Program-made: the position numbers and the translations under genes
Shown here: piece after piece, positions 8,960-17,282 of the stretch
Position numbering within the stretch: the stretch's first letter is position 1
Layout: every line of letters begins with the position of its first letter
Notes under the pieces: model-generated
Databases searched by the model: none
Seen by the model: only the letters and a program-made list of their open reading frames with translations
Told to the model about the DNA's origin: nothing
Source: Planctomycetota bacterium
GTDB taxonomy: Bacteria; Planctomycetota; J058; JAJDCP01
Direction: 5' to 3'
DNA length: 64,000 nt
Assembly: GCA_029260765.1 (NCBI GenBank)
Contig: JAJDCP010000051.1
Coordinates: 1-64,000, forward strand

Positions 8960-11338
8960 ATGAATCTTGATCCGAACCTCGAGACCACCGTGCCCGAGCT
9001 CAAGCCTGTCCGTTGGGCCTTCGTGCTAGCGAAATTCGTTCCCTGGGGCGTGCTGCTGTCGATCATCAGCGCTGTCGGGGCGGTGATCCTCTATCAGGTC
9101 CAGCCGATCCTCGCCTTGTCGGGCGGCGCCTTCTTTCTGTTGACCGCTGCATTCGCAGTCTATCTGGCCCAGGTCGCCTATAGGAAGGAGCACTATCAGC
9201 TCTCCGATTCTCTGCTGAGACGTCATCGCGGGGGCATCTTCAGCGATGACGTCCTCGAGCTCGACATCCGCAACATCACCCACGTCAAGCTCCGCCTGCC
9301 CTGGCTTCGCTACAAGTTCTTCAAGATCGGGGATGTCTTCGTCGAGTCCGCCGGCAGTGGCGAGGTCGAAGTGGGGATCCGTTCGGTACGAGATCCCGAG
9401 GCTGTGCAGGCTCAGATACGAACGCTGATGCAGGGACAGGGCTACGCGCTGACCGGAGAGGAGCTGATCTACGAAACCAAGCCCGACCCCCTCGGCGTCG
9501 TGATTGAGTGTGTGAGCCTGTTCCTCGTCTCCGCGTTCTTCATACTATGGTTCGCTGGAAGTGCGATGAACGAGGCCAAGCTCGAGCTGTTGACAATGGC
9601 CATGGTGGTCCTTCCCATGCTGGCAATCGCCGGCGCTGGTTGGGCGCTGCACTACGTCGACATGCGCCGACGCACATACCAGGTCTTTGCGGACTCGGTC
9701 GTCTACACCGAAGGCTTCCTCACCCGAGACAACGCCTTCATTCCCTACGAGAACATCGCCAACGCGAGCACCCACCGCACCTTCATCGATCAAATCCTGG
9801 GGCTTTTTGATGTCAAGGTGAGCTGCCAGGGCACGCGCAAGGAGATCAAATTCCGCCGGCTGCGCCACGGGGAAGCATTGAACCTCGCGATCAGCCGGCT
9901 GATCACCCAAGCGCAAACAGGCCCCGGGACGCCGATGCAGCGCAAGCGGGAACGGCAGACCGGTACGGAGACCTCTCAAGCGCGCCCCAGCCGGGAGCGG
10001 GCTGGGCTGGTCGACCCGAGTGAAGCTTGGACCCACGAATTCCAGATGCACTGGGCACGCGCTCTGGTCCCTTGGTTCTTGCTGCTTCCCATACCTCCGC
10101 TGTTTCTCATCGTCTTCGTGAGATTGTTGATCAAGGCGATGGTCACGCGCTATTCCGTCCAGGGCAGCTCGATCAGCAGCAGGTACAGGTTCTTGCAGGT
10201 TCGGGAGAGCGACTTTGCCTACGACAAGGTGACGGGCGTCGTCGTGCGCGAAAACCCCTGGGATCGGCTGTTCAAGACGATCAGCCTGCGGGTCTGGTCG
10301 ATCGGCTCTGGTCAGGCCCTCGAGATCGATCATGTGAAGCGGTCCGAGCTGAACCTCGACGCCCTCTTCCGGCAAGTCGGCATTCCGCCCGCGGAGAGGC
10401 AGGCCGATGTGCCCGCGTACTTTGGCAGCGTCGCCTGGCTGCAAGCGAACCTGGCAGCGGTGTGCGCCGTCTTCGTCCTGACGCTGGGCTTCGCCCTCTC
10501 AGGCTGGCTCGTCCACGCCGCGTTCTTCGCCGGTTTGGCGGCGGTGTTCCTCGGCGTGGTCGTGGGCTACCTCTATTGCCGCGTGCTCTACACGCACCAA
10601 CACCTGCACCTGTTCCCTGACCACGTCGAGCTCCACACGGGCATCCTCTGGCGGGAGCAATTCCGCGCGGCCTACTTGAACGTCAAGAAGCTGCGGATCC
10701 TTCGCTACCCTGGTTGCGATCGAGGCTCGGTCACCTTCTTCGTAGCTGGCGAGCAGCGGCTCTCCCAGGAACAGCAAAGAACCCAGGCTGCGGCAGGAGG
10801 GGGCCTTGGAGCCCTGGCGCAAGCCATGAGCCACAAACAGTACTCCTTCACAGGCCACTTCCTTGCTGGGATCGACGATAAGCTTCTGCGGTTGGACGCG
10901 ATCCTCCAGGGGCTGGCCACGCCCGCGTCCCTCGAGGCAGGCACAGCGCTGCCCCCAACAGAGATCTTGAGAGAGGGTGGACAGTCGCTGGGCAACAGCC
11001 TGTTCGTGCTCGTAGCTGCCAGCATTCTCACGGTGGTTGGCATCCCTCTGCTTCTGTTCACCATTCCCTGGACGATCATCGCCGTCCGCCGCCGACGCTA
11101 CTGCGTGGATGCTCTCCGGGTCATCGTGACCTGGGGTGTGATCTACGTCGCGCAGGAGTCGGTGCTGTTCGATCGGATCGACAGCCTGGCCCATAGCGAG
11201 CGGTTCTTGAACAAGCTCTTCAAGAACGGGAATGTAACGCTGCTGACCGCGGGAAGTAGCAAGCCTGACCTGCTGCTGGTCAACATGCCCGACCACAACG
11301 GGTTCTACCAAGATATCCGTGAGCGCTATGCGGTGTGA
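8960..11338 (+). CDS. Membrane protein with about five bPH2 (YdbS/YdbT-like) domains
   Basis: A 792-aa polytopic membrane protein built from repeated units of a TM hairpin followed by a bacterial pleckstrin-homology-like (bPH2, DUF304) domain. Five such domains can be seen by eye: near LLRRHRGGIFSDDVLEL, DSVVYTEGFLTRDNAFIPYENI, SISSRYRFLQVRESDFAYDKV, HVELHTGILWREQFRAAYL and LRVIVTWGVIYVAQESVLFDRI. Each has the typical G-hh-x(10)-hPhxxI pattern with following basic strands. YdbT-type proteins usually have about three, so this is long. The start at 8960 has GGAG upstream. The role is unknown; family members are linked to envelope stress or membrane binding in other bacteria. Confidence 0.8.
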   Translation: MNLDPNLETTVPELKPVRWAFVLAKFVPWGVLLSIISAVGAVILYQVQPILALSGGAFFLLTAAFAVYLAQVAYRKEHYQLSDSLLRRHRGGIFSDDVLELDIRNITHVKLRLPWLRYKFFKIGDVFVESAGSGEVEVGIRSVRDPEAVQAQIRTLMQGQGYALTGEELIYETKPDPLGVVIECVSLFLVSAFFILWFAGSAMNEAKLELLTMAMVVLPMLAIAGAGWALHYVDMRRRTYQVFADSVVYTEGFLTRDNAFIPYENIANASTHRTFIDQILGLFDVKVSCQGTRKEIKFRRLRHGEALNLAISRLITQAQTGPGTPMQRKRERQTGTETSQARPSRERAGLVDPSEAWTHEFQMHWARALVPWFLLLPIPPLFLIVFVRLLIKAMVTRYSVQGSSISSRYRFLQVRESDFAYDKVTGVVVRENPWDRLFKTISLRVWSIGSGQALEIDHVKRSELNLDALFRQVGIPPAERQADVPAYFGSVAWLQANLAAVCAVFVLTLGFALSGWLVHAAFFAGLAAVFLGVVVGYLYCRVLYTHQHLHLFPDHVELHTGILWREQFRAAYLNVKKLRILRYPGCDRGSVTFFVAGEQRLSQEQQRTQAAAGGGLGALAQAMSHKQYSFTGHFLAGIDDKLLRLDAILQGLATPASLEAGTALPPTEILREGGQSLGNSLFVLVAASILTVVGIPLLLFTIPWTIIAVRRRRYCVDALRVIVTWGVIYVAQESVLFDRIDSLAHSERFLNKLFKNGNVTLLTAGSSKPDLLLVNMPDHNGFYQDIRERYAV

Positions 11339-11522
11339 TCGGACTTCGCGGGCAGAGACTTCCCGGGGGGAATACCGCAGAGGCGCGGAGAGCGCTGAGA
11401 GCCGCAGAGAGTTTGTTTGGCGCGGATTTGCTCTACCTTGGGAGGTCGTTGACGCGTCGGCAAATCCGTAGTTTCAGGGTGACGACGGAGTACGTGCAGC
11501 AACAACTCTTGGCAGATTCTGG
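11339..11522. other. Intergenic gap, no gene seen
   Basis: The 184-bp gap lies between convergent genes. It holds a degenerate GC-rich purine repeat (variants of GCAGAGGCGCGGAGAGCGC around 11380-11410). No terminator with a T-run was recognised. Confidence 0.4.
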
Positions 11523-12455
11523 TCAGGAGAGCGAAGCGATCTCTTCCGCCGTCAACCCCGTCAGGCGCGCGATCCGCTCGTCGCCCTCCCCTTCTGCTCG
11601 CAACCTCTTGGCAACAAGCCTACGCGCCTGCCGCTCGCCCTTTTCGAGGCCCTTTTCGAGGCCCTTTTCGAGGCCCTTTTCGAGGCCTTCTTCGAGACCC
11701 TCTTCGCGCCCCTCTTCGTACGAACCTTCCAACTCCGTCGCCCAGATCTGGACTTGCCGCAGCCGTGCTTCGTACAACTCTCGCATCACGTGATCGCCCT
11801 GCAGCCTCTCAAGCTCCTCCATCGCCTTTCTCAGCGCGGGCGTTACCCATGGCTCATCGACAATCTTTGTCATCGCCTGGCCCTCCTTCAGAAAACAAAC
11901 CCAACTCTCCGCCAGACCAAAGGCCTGTGGCGGCTTCATGCAGAACTTCGGAAGCTCGACAACCACGATCTTCAGGTGCGGAGAAAAGACCAGGGAGCTC
12001 TGCTTCTCGCGCAGCGCGAACTCGTGCCGCCAGCCCTCAACCCCGGCAAACAGAACGAAGTCGGTGAAGATCACCAGCACCACCGGCCGCAGCAGCGAGT
12101 ATGCTTCGCCGCTGCGGAGCTGCTCTCCGTACCGACGCGTGCCATAGTAAAGCATACGCTCGGGAAAGGCCTTGTGGTTGCGGCACTGCATCTCGACGAC
12201 ATAGCGCCGGCCTTGTTGGTCGCATACAGACAGATCGAGAACGCACAGCTTCTCGTCACTCGACTCCAGCTCGCTCAAAGGGCTGAGGATGTCGACCGAG
12301 ACGAGCCGATCCGAGCCCTCCAACTCCAAGATCCCATTGAGAAGGCTGGTCAGAAGATCCGAGTTCTTGGGGCGACCGAAGAGCGCCTTGAAGACGACAT
12401 CGATCTTAGGATCGAGATGCGGAAGCTCAGGCCTCTTGTCCACCATGGCCCTCAT
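11523..12455 (-). CDS. Rpn family / PD-(D/E)XK nuclease transposase-like protein
   Basis: A 310-aa protein of the Rpn/PDDEXK_2 family (recombination-promoting nuclease). The N-terminal PKIDVVFKALFG and the core VLDLSVCDQQGRRYVVEMQCR carry the expected D-x(n)-E-x-Q nuclease residues, and RMLYYGTRRYGEQL is characteristic. Family members are mobile-element-associated and often act as toxins or recombination factors. The C-terminal part has a run of GLEKG repeats (see 11638-11712). The start is ATG 12455 or ATG 12446; neither ribosome site is decisive. It stands alone between convergent and co-oriented genes, next to a transposon-derived element. Confidence 0.8.
   Translation of the reverse strand: MRAMVDKRPELPHLDPKIDVVFKALFGRPKNSDLLTSLLNGILELEGSDRLVSVDILSPLSELESSDEKLCVLDLSVCDQQGRRYVVEMQCRNHKAFPERMLYYGTRRYGEQLRSGEAYSLLRPVVLVIFTDFVLFAGVEGWRHEFALREKQSSLVFSPHLKIVVVELPKFCMKPPQAFGLAESWVCFLKEGQAMTKIVDEPWVTPALRKAMEELERLQGDHVMRELYEARLRQVQIWATELEGSYEEGREEGLEEGLEKGLEKGLEKGLEKGERQARRLVAKRLRAEGEGDERIARLTGLTAEEIASLS
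11638..11712. repeat. 12-bp in-frame tandem repeat inside the Rpn gene
   Basis: About four to five copies of CCCTTTTCGAGG, with degenerate copies at one edge, encode Gly-Leu-Glu-Lys repeats in the minus-strand Rpn gene. The 12-bp unit is a multiple of three, so copy-number change would keep the frame. Confidence 0.85.
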
Positions 12456-12551
12456 GCAACTGGGCGGCTTGAACCATTGTCCGCGTCATGAGCTGGCATG
12501 ACAAGGGTGGGTTCTGACAAACCGCCGCGGCAGCCAAATCCAGAACGCCAT

Positions 12552-13305
12552 TCAAACGGGTCTCTCGGCCACAAACCAGCCGAACTGCTTCCACAGCTGC
12601 TGCGAGCGCAGCAGCGCGAATCCACTGGTGCGAAGTGCGGCCGCGAAAGTCTCGCGGTCGAAACGGTCCTCGCTAGCCCGAATCCGTCACCAGTTTCTGC
12701 TGCGGCCCCGCCTGACCGGCGAATTCGAACTCTCGCCGCTCGAAGATACACACGTAGCGTCTGCGCTGCTCATGCCCGAATTCTCGCGGCCATCCGGGTC
12801 CTCGCTACGATCCTGATAACGGATCCGTGCTAGGATGCTCGAGCAACCGGCGCCAGACTGGATGCTCGATGAAGCGGGCGAACACCTCCTCCGCATAGAA
12901 CCTGCCGCCCGGCCGCAGCACCCGGAAGACCTCAGCCAGGCAGTCCCGCCAGCGGGGGATGTGGTGGATGATCCCGAAATCAAAGACGGCATCGTAGTGG
13001 GCGTCCGGACAGGGGATGTGGCTCGCGTCGCCGACCCACAGCCGCACAGTAGAGCCCCGATCGGTAACACGCTGGCGTGCGAGGGCTACCATAGCCGGAT
13101 CCAGATCGAAGGCATCGACGCTCTGCACGGCGAACTGCTCGAAGATGATCTCTACACCGACACCGCGGCCGCACCCGATCTCGAGGACCCGGCCCCCGGG
13201 AAGCCTGCCCCCCATTCGTAAGAGCCGGGGCGCCTCAAAGTGGCGCTGCAGCGCTGCACGCAGCGGGTTGTTCATCATCCAGGTCTCGACGCTGTTGAGA
13301 AGCAC
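12552..13305 (-). pseudogene. SAM-dependent methyltransferase gene interrupted by a TA-flanked element
   Basis: The first part reads as a class I methyltransferase: VLEIGCGRGVGVE (motif I), FDLDPAMVALARQR, VFDFGIIHHIPRW, EVFRVLRPGGRF. Reading then enters the element at 12674-12832 and meets a stop at 12805, giving 166 aa. Beyond the element the same gene continues (EDRFDRETFAAALRTSGF to FVAERPV, stop at 12552-12554). Removing the element plus one TA copy (157 bp) joins LEHPS to EDRFDR in frame and gives a 198-aa protein. The GTG start at 13305 has AGGGGG upstream. The truncated product keeps the SAM-binding core, so residual function cannot be excluded. Confidence 0.9.
12674..12832. mobile_element. 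MITE-like element copy A, 155 bp with TA target duplication
   Basis: A 155-bp element (12676-12830) lies between TA dinucleotides at 12674-12675 and 12831-12832. Its ends form an imperfect terminal inverted repeat (TAGCCCGAATCCGTCAC against TAGCACGGATCCGTTAT on the other strand). A second copy at 49684-49842 has the same length and differs at about 11 of the first 154 positions compared by eye. Precise TA duplication is the signature of IS630/Tc1-mariner-type transposition, so it is likely a non-autonomous derivative. It encodes no transposase. Confidence 0.85.
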
Positions 13306-13451
13306 GTGGGCCCCCTGGGCTATGCCCGATCCTGCTGCAATCGCCGGGCCGCACTGCAACCGCCAGACCCCCGCTGGACGCCCCCCGCCCGGATCAGTAC
13401 AGTGCGAGGCTGCAGCACCAGAAAACGCACGCCCGACGGCCAGGAGGAACC

Positions 13452-15173
13452 ATGATCCTGTTGAATCCCAGAGAATACACAGGCAAACATCTCGATCCCG
13501 CTTCGCGCGCGCTGATGCAGAAGACCATCGAGTTCTTCGAGAGCAAGGGCAAGACGAAGCTCAAGCTGGATGACCGGGACCGCGTGTGGTACCAGGACTT
13601 CCTCGACTTCGTCCAAGGCGAGCGGGCCTTCGCCCGCATGCTGACTCCCGCGGCCTACGGCGGTGATGACGCCGACGTGCGGTGGGACACCTTCCGCAAC
13701 TGTGCCTTCAACGAGATCACCGCCTTCTACGGGCTGGCCTATTGGTACACCTGGCAGGTGAGCATTCTCGGGCTCGGACCGATCTGGATGAGCGGCAATG
13801 AAGAGATCAAGGGCCGCACCGCCAAGCTGCTCGAGGCCGGAGGCATCTTCGCCTTCGGGCTGTCCGAGCAGCAGCACGGGGCGGATCTGTACTCGAGTGA
13901 GATGGCCCTGGCGGCGGGCGAGGATGGGAGCTACACCGCCAACGGCAGCAAGTACTATATCGGCAACGCCAACCAGGCCGCGCTGGTGTCGACCTTCGGA
14001 AAGCTGAAGGAGAGCGGAGACTTCGTGTTCTTCGCCGCCGACTCGCAGCATGAGAGCTTCGCGTTGCTCGAGAACGTCGTCAACTCCCAGTCCTACGTCG
14101 CCTCTTTCGCCCTGAAGGACTATCCCATCAAGGAGCAGGACATCCTCTCCAAGGGCAAAGACGCCTGGGACGCCGCGCTGAACACTGTCAACGTCGGCAA
14201 GTTCAACCTCGGCTGGGCCTCGATCGGCATCTGCACGCACGCCTTCTACGAGGCGATCGACCACGCCTCGAACCGGGTGCTGTATGGCAAGCACGTCACG
14301 GACTTTCCCCATTGCAAAAGGCTGTTCGTCGATGCCTACAGCCGCCTGGTGGCGATGAAGGTGTTCGCCCGGCGGGCCTGCGACTACATGCGGGCCGCAT
14401 CCGCACAGGATCGGCGCTACTTGCTCTACAACCCGCTGGTCAAGATGAAGGTCACAACCCAGGGAGAGGAGGTGATCGACCTGCTCTGGGATGTGATCGC
14501 CGCGCGCGGTTTTGAGCGGCACAACTACTTCGAGATGGCGGCGCGCGACATCCGCGCGTTGCCCAAGCTGGAAGGCACGGTCCATGTGAACATGGCCCTG
14601 ATCATCAAGTTCATCCGCAACTACTTCTTCAACCCCGGCACATTCCCCGAGATTCCCAGGGTTCACGAGGCGCGCAACGACGACTTCCTGTTCGAGCAGG
14701 GGCCGACCAAGGGGCTGAGCAAGATCCAGTTCCATGACTTCAACACCGCGTACGCGAGTGTAGACCTGCCGAACATCCGCATCTTCAAGCAGCAGATCGA
14801 GGTGTTCAAAGAGTTCCTGTTCGTGTCGGCGGCGGACCCGGATGCGGTCGCATCGCAGTCCCGCGACATCGACTTCCTGCTGTCGATGGGAGAGATCTTC
14901 AGCCTGGTCGCCTACGGGCAGCTGATCATCGAGTACCGCAACCTCGAGCCTGACGATATCAGCGATCCGCTGCTCGACCAGATCTTCGACTTCATGGTCC
15001 GGGACCTCTCGAAGTTTGCACTACAGTTGTATTCGAAACACAACAGCAGCGAGAACCAGATGGCGCTCAGCCTGCGCATGATCCAAAAGCCCATCGTCAA
15101 CCAGGAACGCTTCGGCCAGATCTTCGATGAGCATGTGATGGCGCTCAAGGGCAGCTACCAGATGCGGGATTGA
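13452..15173 (+). CDS. Acyl-CoA dehydrogenase family flavoprotein
   Basis: A 573-aa protein with an acyl-CoA dehydrogenase fold. It has a helical N-terminal domain (PAAYGGDDADVRWDTFRNCAFNEITAFYGLAYWYTWQ) and a central beta domain (FAFGLSEQQHGADLYSSEM, then YTANGSKYYIGNA), matching the FAD/substrate-binding SE..AGSD and NG.K.YI motifs in altered form. A helical C-terminal domain follows. The family oxidises acyl-CoA thioesters and passes electrons to ETF. Substrate unknown. It is longer than the usual 380 aa, with a C-terminal extension. The ATG follows GGAGGAACC. The second such enzyme at 23849 is only distantly similar. Confidence 0.85.
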   Translation: MILLNPREYTGKHLDPASRALMQKTIEFFESKGKTKLKLDDRDRVWYQDFLDFVQGERAFARMLTPAAYGGDDADVRWDTFRNCAFNEITAFYGLAYWYTWQVSILGLGPIWMSGNEEIKGRTAKLLEAGGIFAFGLSEQQHGADLYSSEMALAAGEDGSYTANGSKYYIGNANQAALVSTFGKLKESGDFVFFAADSQHESFALLENVVNSQSYVASFALKDYPIKEQDILSKGKDAWDAALNTVNVGKFNLGWASIGICTHAFYEAIDHASNRVLYGKHVTDFPHCKRLFVDAYSRLVAMKVFARRACDYMRAASAQDRRYLLYNPLVKMKVTTQGEEVIDLLWDVIAARGFERHNYFEMAARDIRALPKLEGTVHVNMALIIKFIRNYFFNPGTFPEIPRVHEARNDDFLFEQGPTKGLSKIQFHDFNTAYASVDLPNIRIFKQQIEVFKEFLFVSAADPDAVASQSRDIDFLLSMGEIFSLVAYGQLIIEYRNLEPDDISDPLLDQIFDFMVRDLSKFALQLYSKHNSSENQMALSLRMIQKPIVNQERFGQIFDEHVMALKGSYQMRD

Positions 15174-15230
15174 GGGGAAGCGCGCTAAAGACTGAATGCA
15201 CCTGAGACCTGAGCACAATGTGGAGCACAG

Positions 15231-15920
15231 ATGGCGGACTCCGAATCCAAGCGGGCAGAGGACGACGCGGGCCGGCTCGCGCGCAAGCTGACGGAACGGG
15301 CCGAGCGCCGGTCCAAGGACGCCGAGCAGGCTGAAGGCGTCGGAAAACTGGTCGCGGGCGCCGCGGCGGCCAGGGCGAGCCAGCGCGCGGTCAAGGCGGC
15401 CCTGGGAGCCCTGGTATGTTTTCTGGGCGCTCCGACATTCGCGCTGCTGGGATTGCGTCAGATGGGTGACAGCGCCGTCTCCGGCGGGATCATGCTGGCC
15501 GGCGCGCTGCTGATGCTGGGCATCTCGGCCTTCCTGAGCTGGCAAGTCTGGCAACGGGAGCCACGGCCGACCTGGGCCGTGTGGCTCTGGGCCGGGCTGG
15601 GACTCAGCTTCGTGCTTCCCCTGCCGCTACTCTTCGTTGGGCCCGGCACGCCGACCGGCGAGCTGCACCTGGACATCACGGTCCTGGGGGGCGCCGGCAT
15701 CGAGCCGACCCTGCGCATCGACGGGGACCCGGTCGACCCTGCTGTGTTCTGGGGGGAAGCCGTCAACGGGAGGCTGTTGCAATACCTCGAGCTTCCCGTC
15801 GGCACGCACGTGATCGAGCTCGAAGCGCCCGGCTATCCACCGATCCGCCGGGAGATCCGGCTGAGAAAGGGGCAGCGCAAGAGGGGAGAATTGCAGTTGC
15901 GGCACGAATCCGACCCCTGA
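15231..15920 (+). CDS. Membrane protein with C-terminal PEGA-like domain
   Basis: A 229-aa protein. The charged N-terminal region (about 1-60, Ala/Arg/Glu-rich) is cytosolic, three hydrophobic helices follow (about 60-82, 85-105, 115-140), and the C-terminal part outside the membrane looks like a PEGA beta-repeat (LRIDGDPVDPAV, LPVGTHVIELEAPGYPPIRREIRL). PEGA domains occur in surface proteins and are often linked to kinases or lipoproteins. It starts 57 bp after the acyl-CoA dehydrogenase stop with no clear terminator, so it may be co-transcribed. Function unknown. Confidence 0.7.
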   Translation: MADSESKRAEDDAGRLARKLTERAERRSKDAEQAEGVGKLVAGAAAARASQRAVKAALGALVCFLGAPTFALLGLRQMGDSAVSGGIMLAGALLMLGISAFLSWQVWQREPRPTWAVWLWAGLGLSFVLPLPLLFVGPGTPTGELHLDITVLGGAGIEPTLRIDGDPVDPAVFWGEAVNGRLLQYLELPVGTHVIELEAPGYPPIRREIRLRKGQRKRGELQLRHESDP

Positions 15921-15923
15921 GCC

Positions 15924-17162
15924 TCAGGAGACGGGCGCTGTCTGCGGCGTCGATGCATCGTTCTCAGCGGGTTCCGCGCTCGCGGGTGCGTCCATCGCAC
16001 TCAAGCAGCTCTCGGTGTTCTGCGCAACCTTCGAAAGCTGGCGCCACTGCCTGGCGACGTAGCGGGAGAGGCCGATCAGCCCAAGCCCGGCGACGAGCGG
16101 CGCCACCCCTATGGCCAGGGCGCTTCCGACGACGACCCGCGCCGAGCCTCCGAGCAGCAGCACACCGATGACGATGCTCACCCCATACACGAGCAGGATG
16201 CCGATGCCGGCGACGGCGGTGAAGAGCGCCAGGATGCGGCCGAGAGCCTGGAAGCGGTCGGTCCGCACGGCACCTCCCGGCATGGTGGCTCCGGCGCGAT
16301 GCGCCTGGCTCGCCTCGTAGAGCCGGCACCACTGGACGTGCAGGAGGTCGAGGCAGGAGCCCAGATACAGACCGGCCATCATGAAGATCAAAGCCATCAC
16401 CGCAAGACCCGCGAACAACAGCCCGCCGACAAAGGTCGTGCTGTTGGCAAAACTGACGAAACCGGCTGTGGAATAGAAGCCATAGACGGCCCAAAACAGC
16501 AGCGTCACGCCAAATTGGATGGCTGTCGCGCTGATCGCTCGATGGGCTGTGCGTGGCAACGGAGCCCTACGCAGAGAACCTGCTTTGCCAGCCAGCTGCC
16601 GGGCCAGGCTTCCCTGGATGGCAAACAAACCGCGCAGGTAGGCGGAGATCCGCGGCACAGCGTACAAGACCCCGATCAGCAGAATCAGGCAGCTCGCCCA
16701 TGTCCATACGACCAGGCCGAGCGTGACATCCAAGGAAAGAAAGCGCCGGGCATCGACCAGGCCGAAGGGCAGCACTGCAAGGCCCAACAGCCCGAAGGTG
16801 CAGACGCCACAGAGCGCGTGGCTCGCGCCACTCAGCTTGGGCGGCACCAGCTTCATGCCGGAGTGCGAAAGGCCGCTACGTCTAGCGATGCGCTGCTGGA
16901 CCTTGGCGACCACGTGCAGGTAGTATCCGCCCACCATCGGCAACAAGGCCAACGCGATGCCAAAGCCCATGCCCCCGGTCACCAGGGCACGATTGAGCTC
17001 GAAGCCTCCGAAAGCCCCGAGGCCCGAGAGAGCCACCCCCGCCAGGATCGTGCCCGCGAGGGCTGTGACAACGGCATTTCCGGCCAGGGCGCTAAGGGCC
17101 GCTCCCCAGGCGAAAACCCATGGGGCTCCGGCGGCTCGGCTCGGCGACGATCGCTGCGGCAC
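15924..17162 (-). CDS. Polytopic membrane protein of unknown function
   Basis: A 412-aa protein with about eight hydrophobic segments spread over its length (for example around 15-60, 95-125, 150-175, 210-265, 320-375) and no recognised domain motif. GTG at 17162 is taken as start because GAGGT sits seven bases upstream. It lies convergent with the PEGA-like gene and 120 bp downstream of the radical SAM gene on the same strand. A transporter or envelope role is possible but nothing supports a specific one. Confidence 0.65.
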   Translation of the reverse strand: MPQRSSPSRAAGAPWVFAWGAALSALAGNAVVTALAGTILAGVALSGLGAFGGFELNRALVTGGMGFGIALALLPMVGGYYLHVVAKVQQRIARRSGLSHSGMKLVPPKLSGASHALCGVCTFGLLGLAVLPFGLVDARRFLSLDVTLGLVVWTWASCLILLIGVLYAVPRISAYLRGLFAIQGSLARQLAGKAGSLRRAPLPRTAHRAISATAIQFGVTLLFWAVYGFYSTAGFVSFANSTTFVGGLLFAGLAVMALIFMMAGLYLGSCLDLLHVQWCRLYEASQAHRAGATMPGGAVRTDRFQALGRILALFTAVAGIGILLVYGVSIVIGVLLLGGSARVVVGSALAIGVAPLVAGLGLIGLSRYVARQWRQLSKVAQNTESCLSAMDAPASAEPAENDASTPQTAPVS

Positions 17163-17212
17163 TAGGACACCTCATACGTATGTGTGATGGGGGGCGCTGG
17201 CGGAATTCCCCG

Positions 17213-17238
17213 CCTGCAAGGACTTCCACCCTTGCAGG
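17213..17238. terminator. Perfect hairpin between radical SAM and membrane protein genes
   Basis: CCTGCAAGG (17213-17221) and CCTTGCAGG (17230-17238) pair perfectly over 9 bp with an 8-nt loop. There is no T-run on either side, so it may be a pause or RNA-stability hairpin rather than an intrinsic terminator. Confidence 0.45.
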
Positions 17239-17282
17239 GGGGTTGCAAGCAAACCACGCGCCAAACCCGCCCTGCTGGGTTG

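Noticed and set aside
12674..12832. The 45-codon open frame conserved in both copies of the 155-bp element
   Set aside because: Six of the roughly 11 base differences alter the amino acid, and there is no ribosome site; it looks like chance openness.
13320..14735. A 471-aa minus-strand frame over the acyl-CoA dehydrogenase
   Set aside because: The plus-strand frame has clear family motifs and a strong ribosome site; the minus frame has neither.
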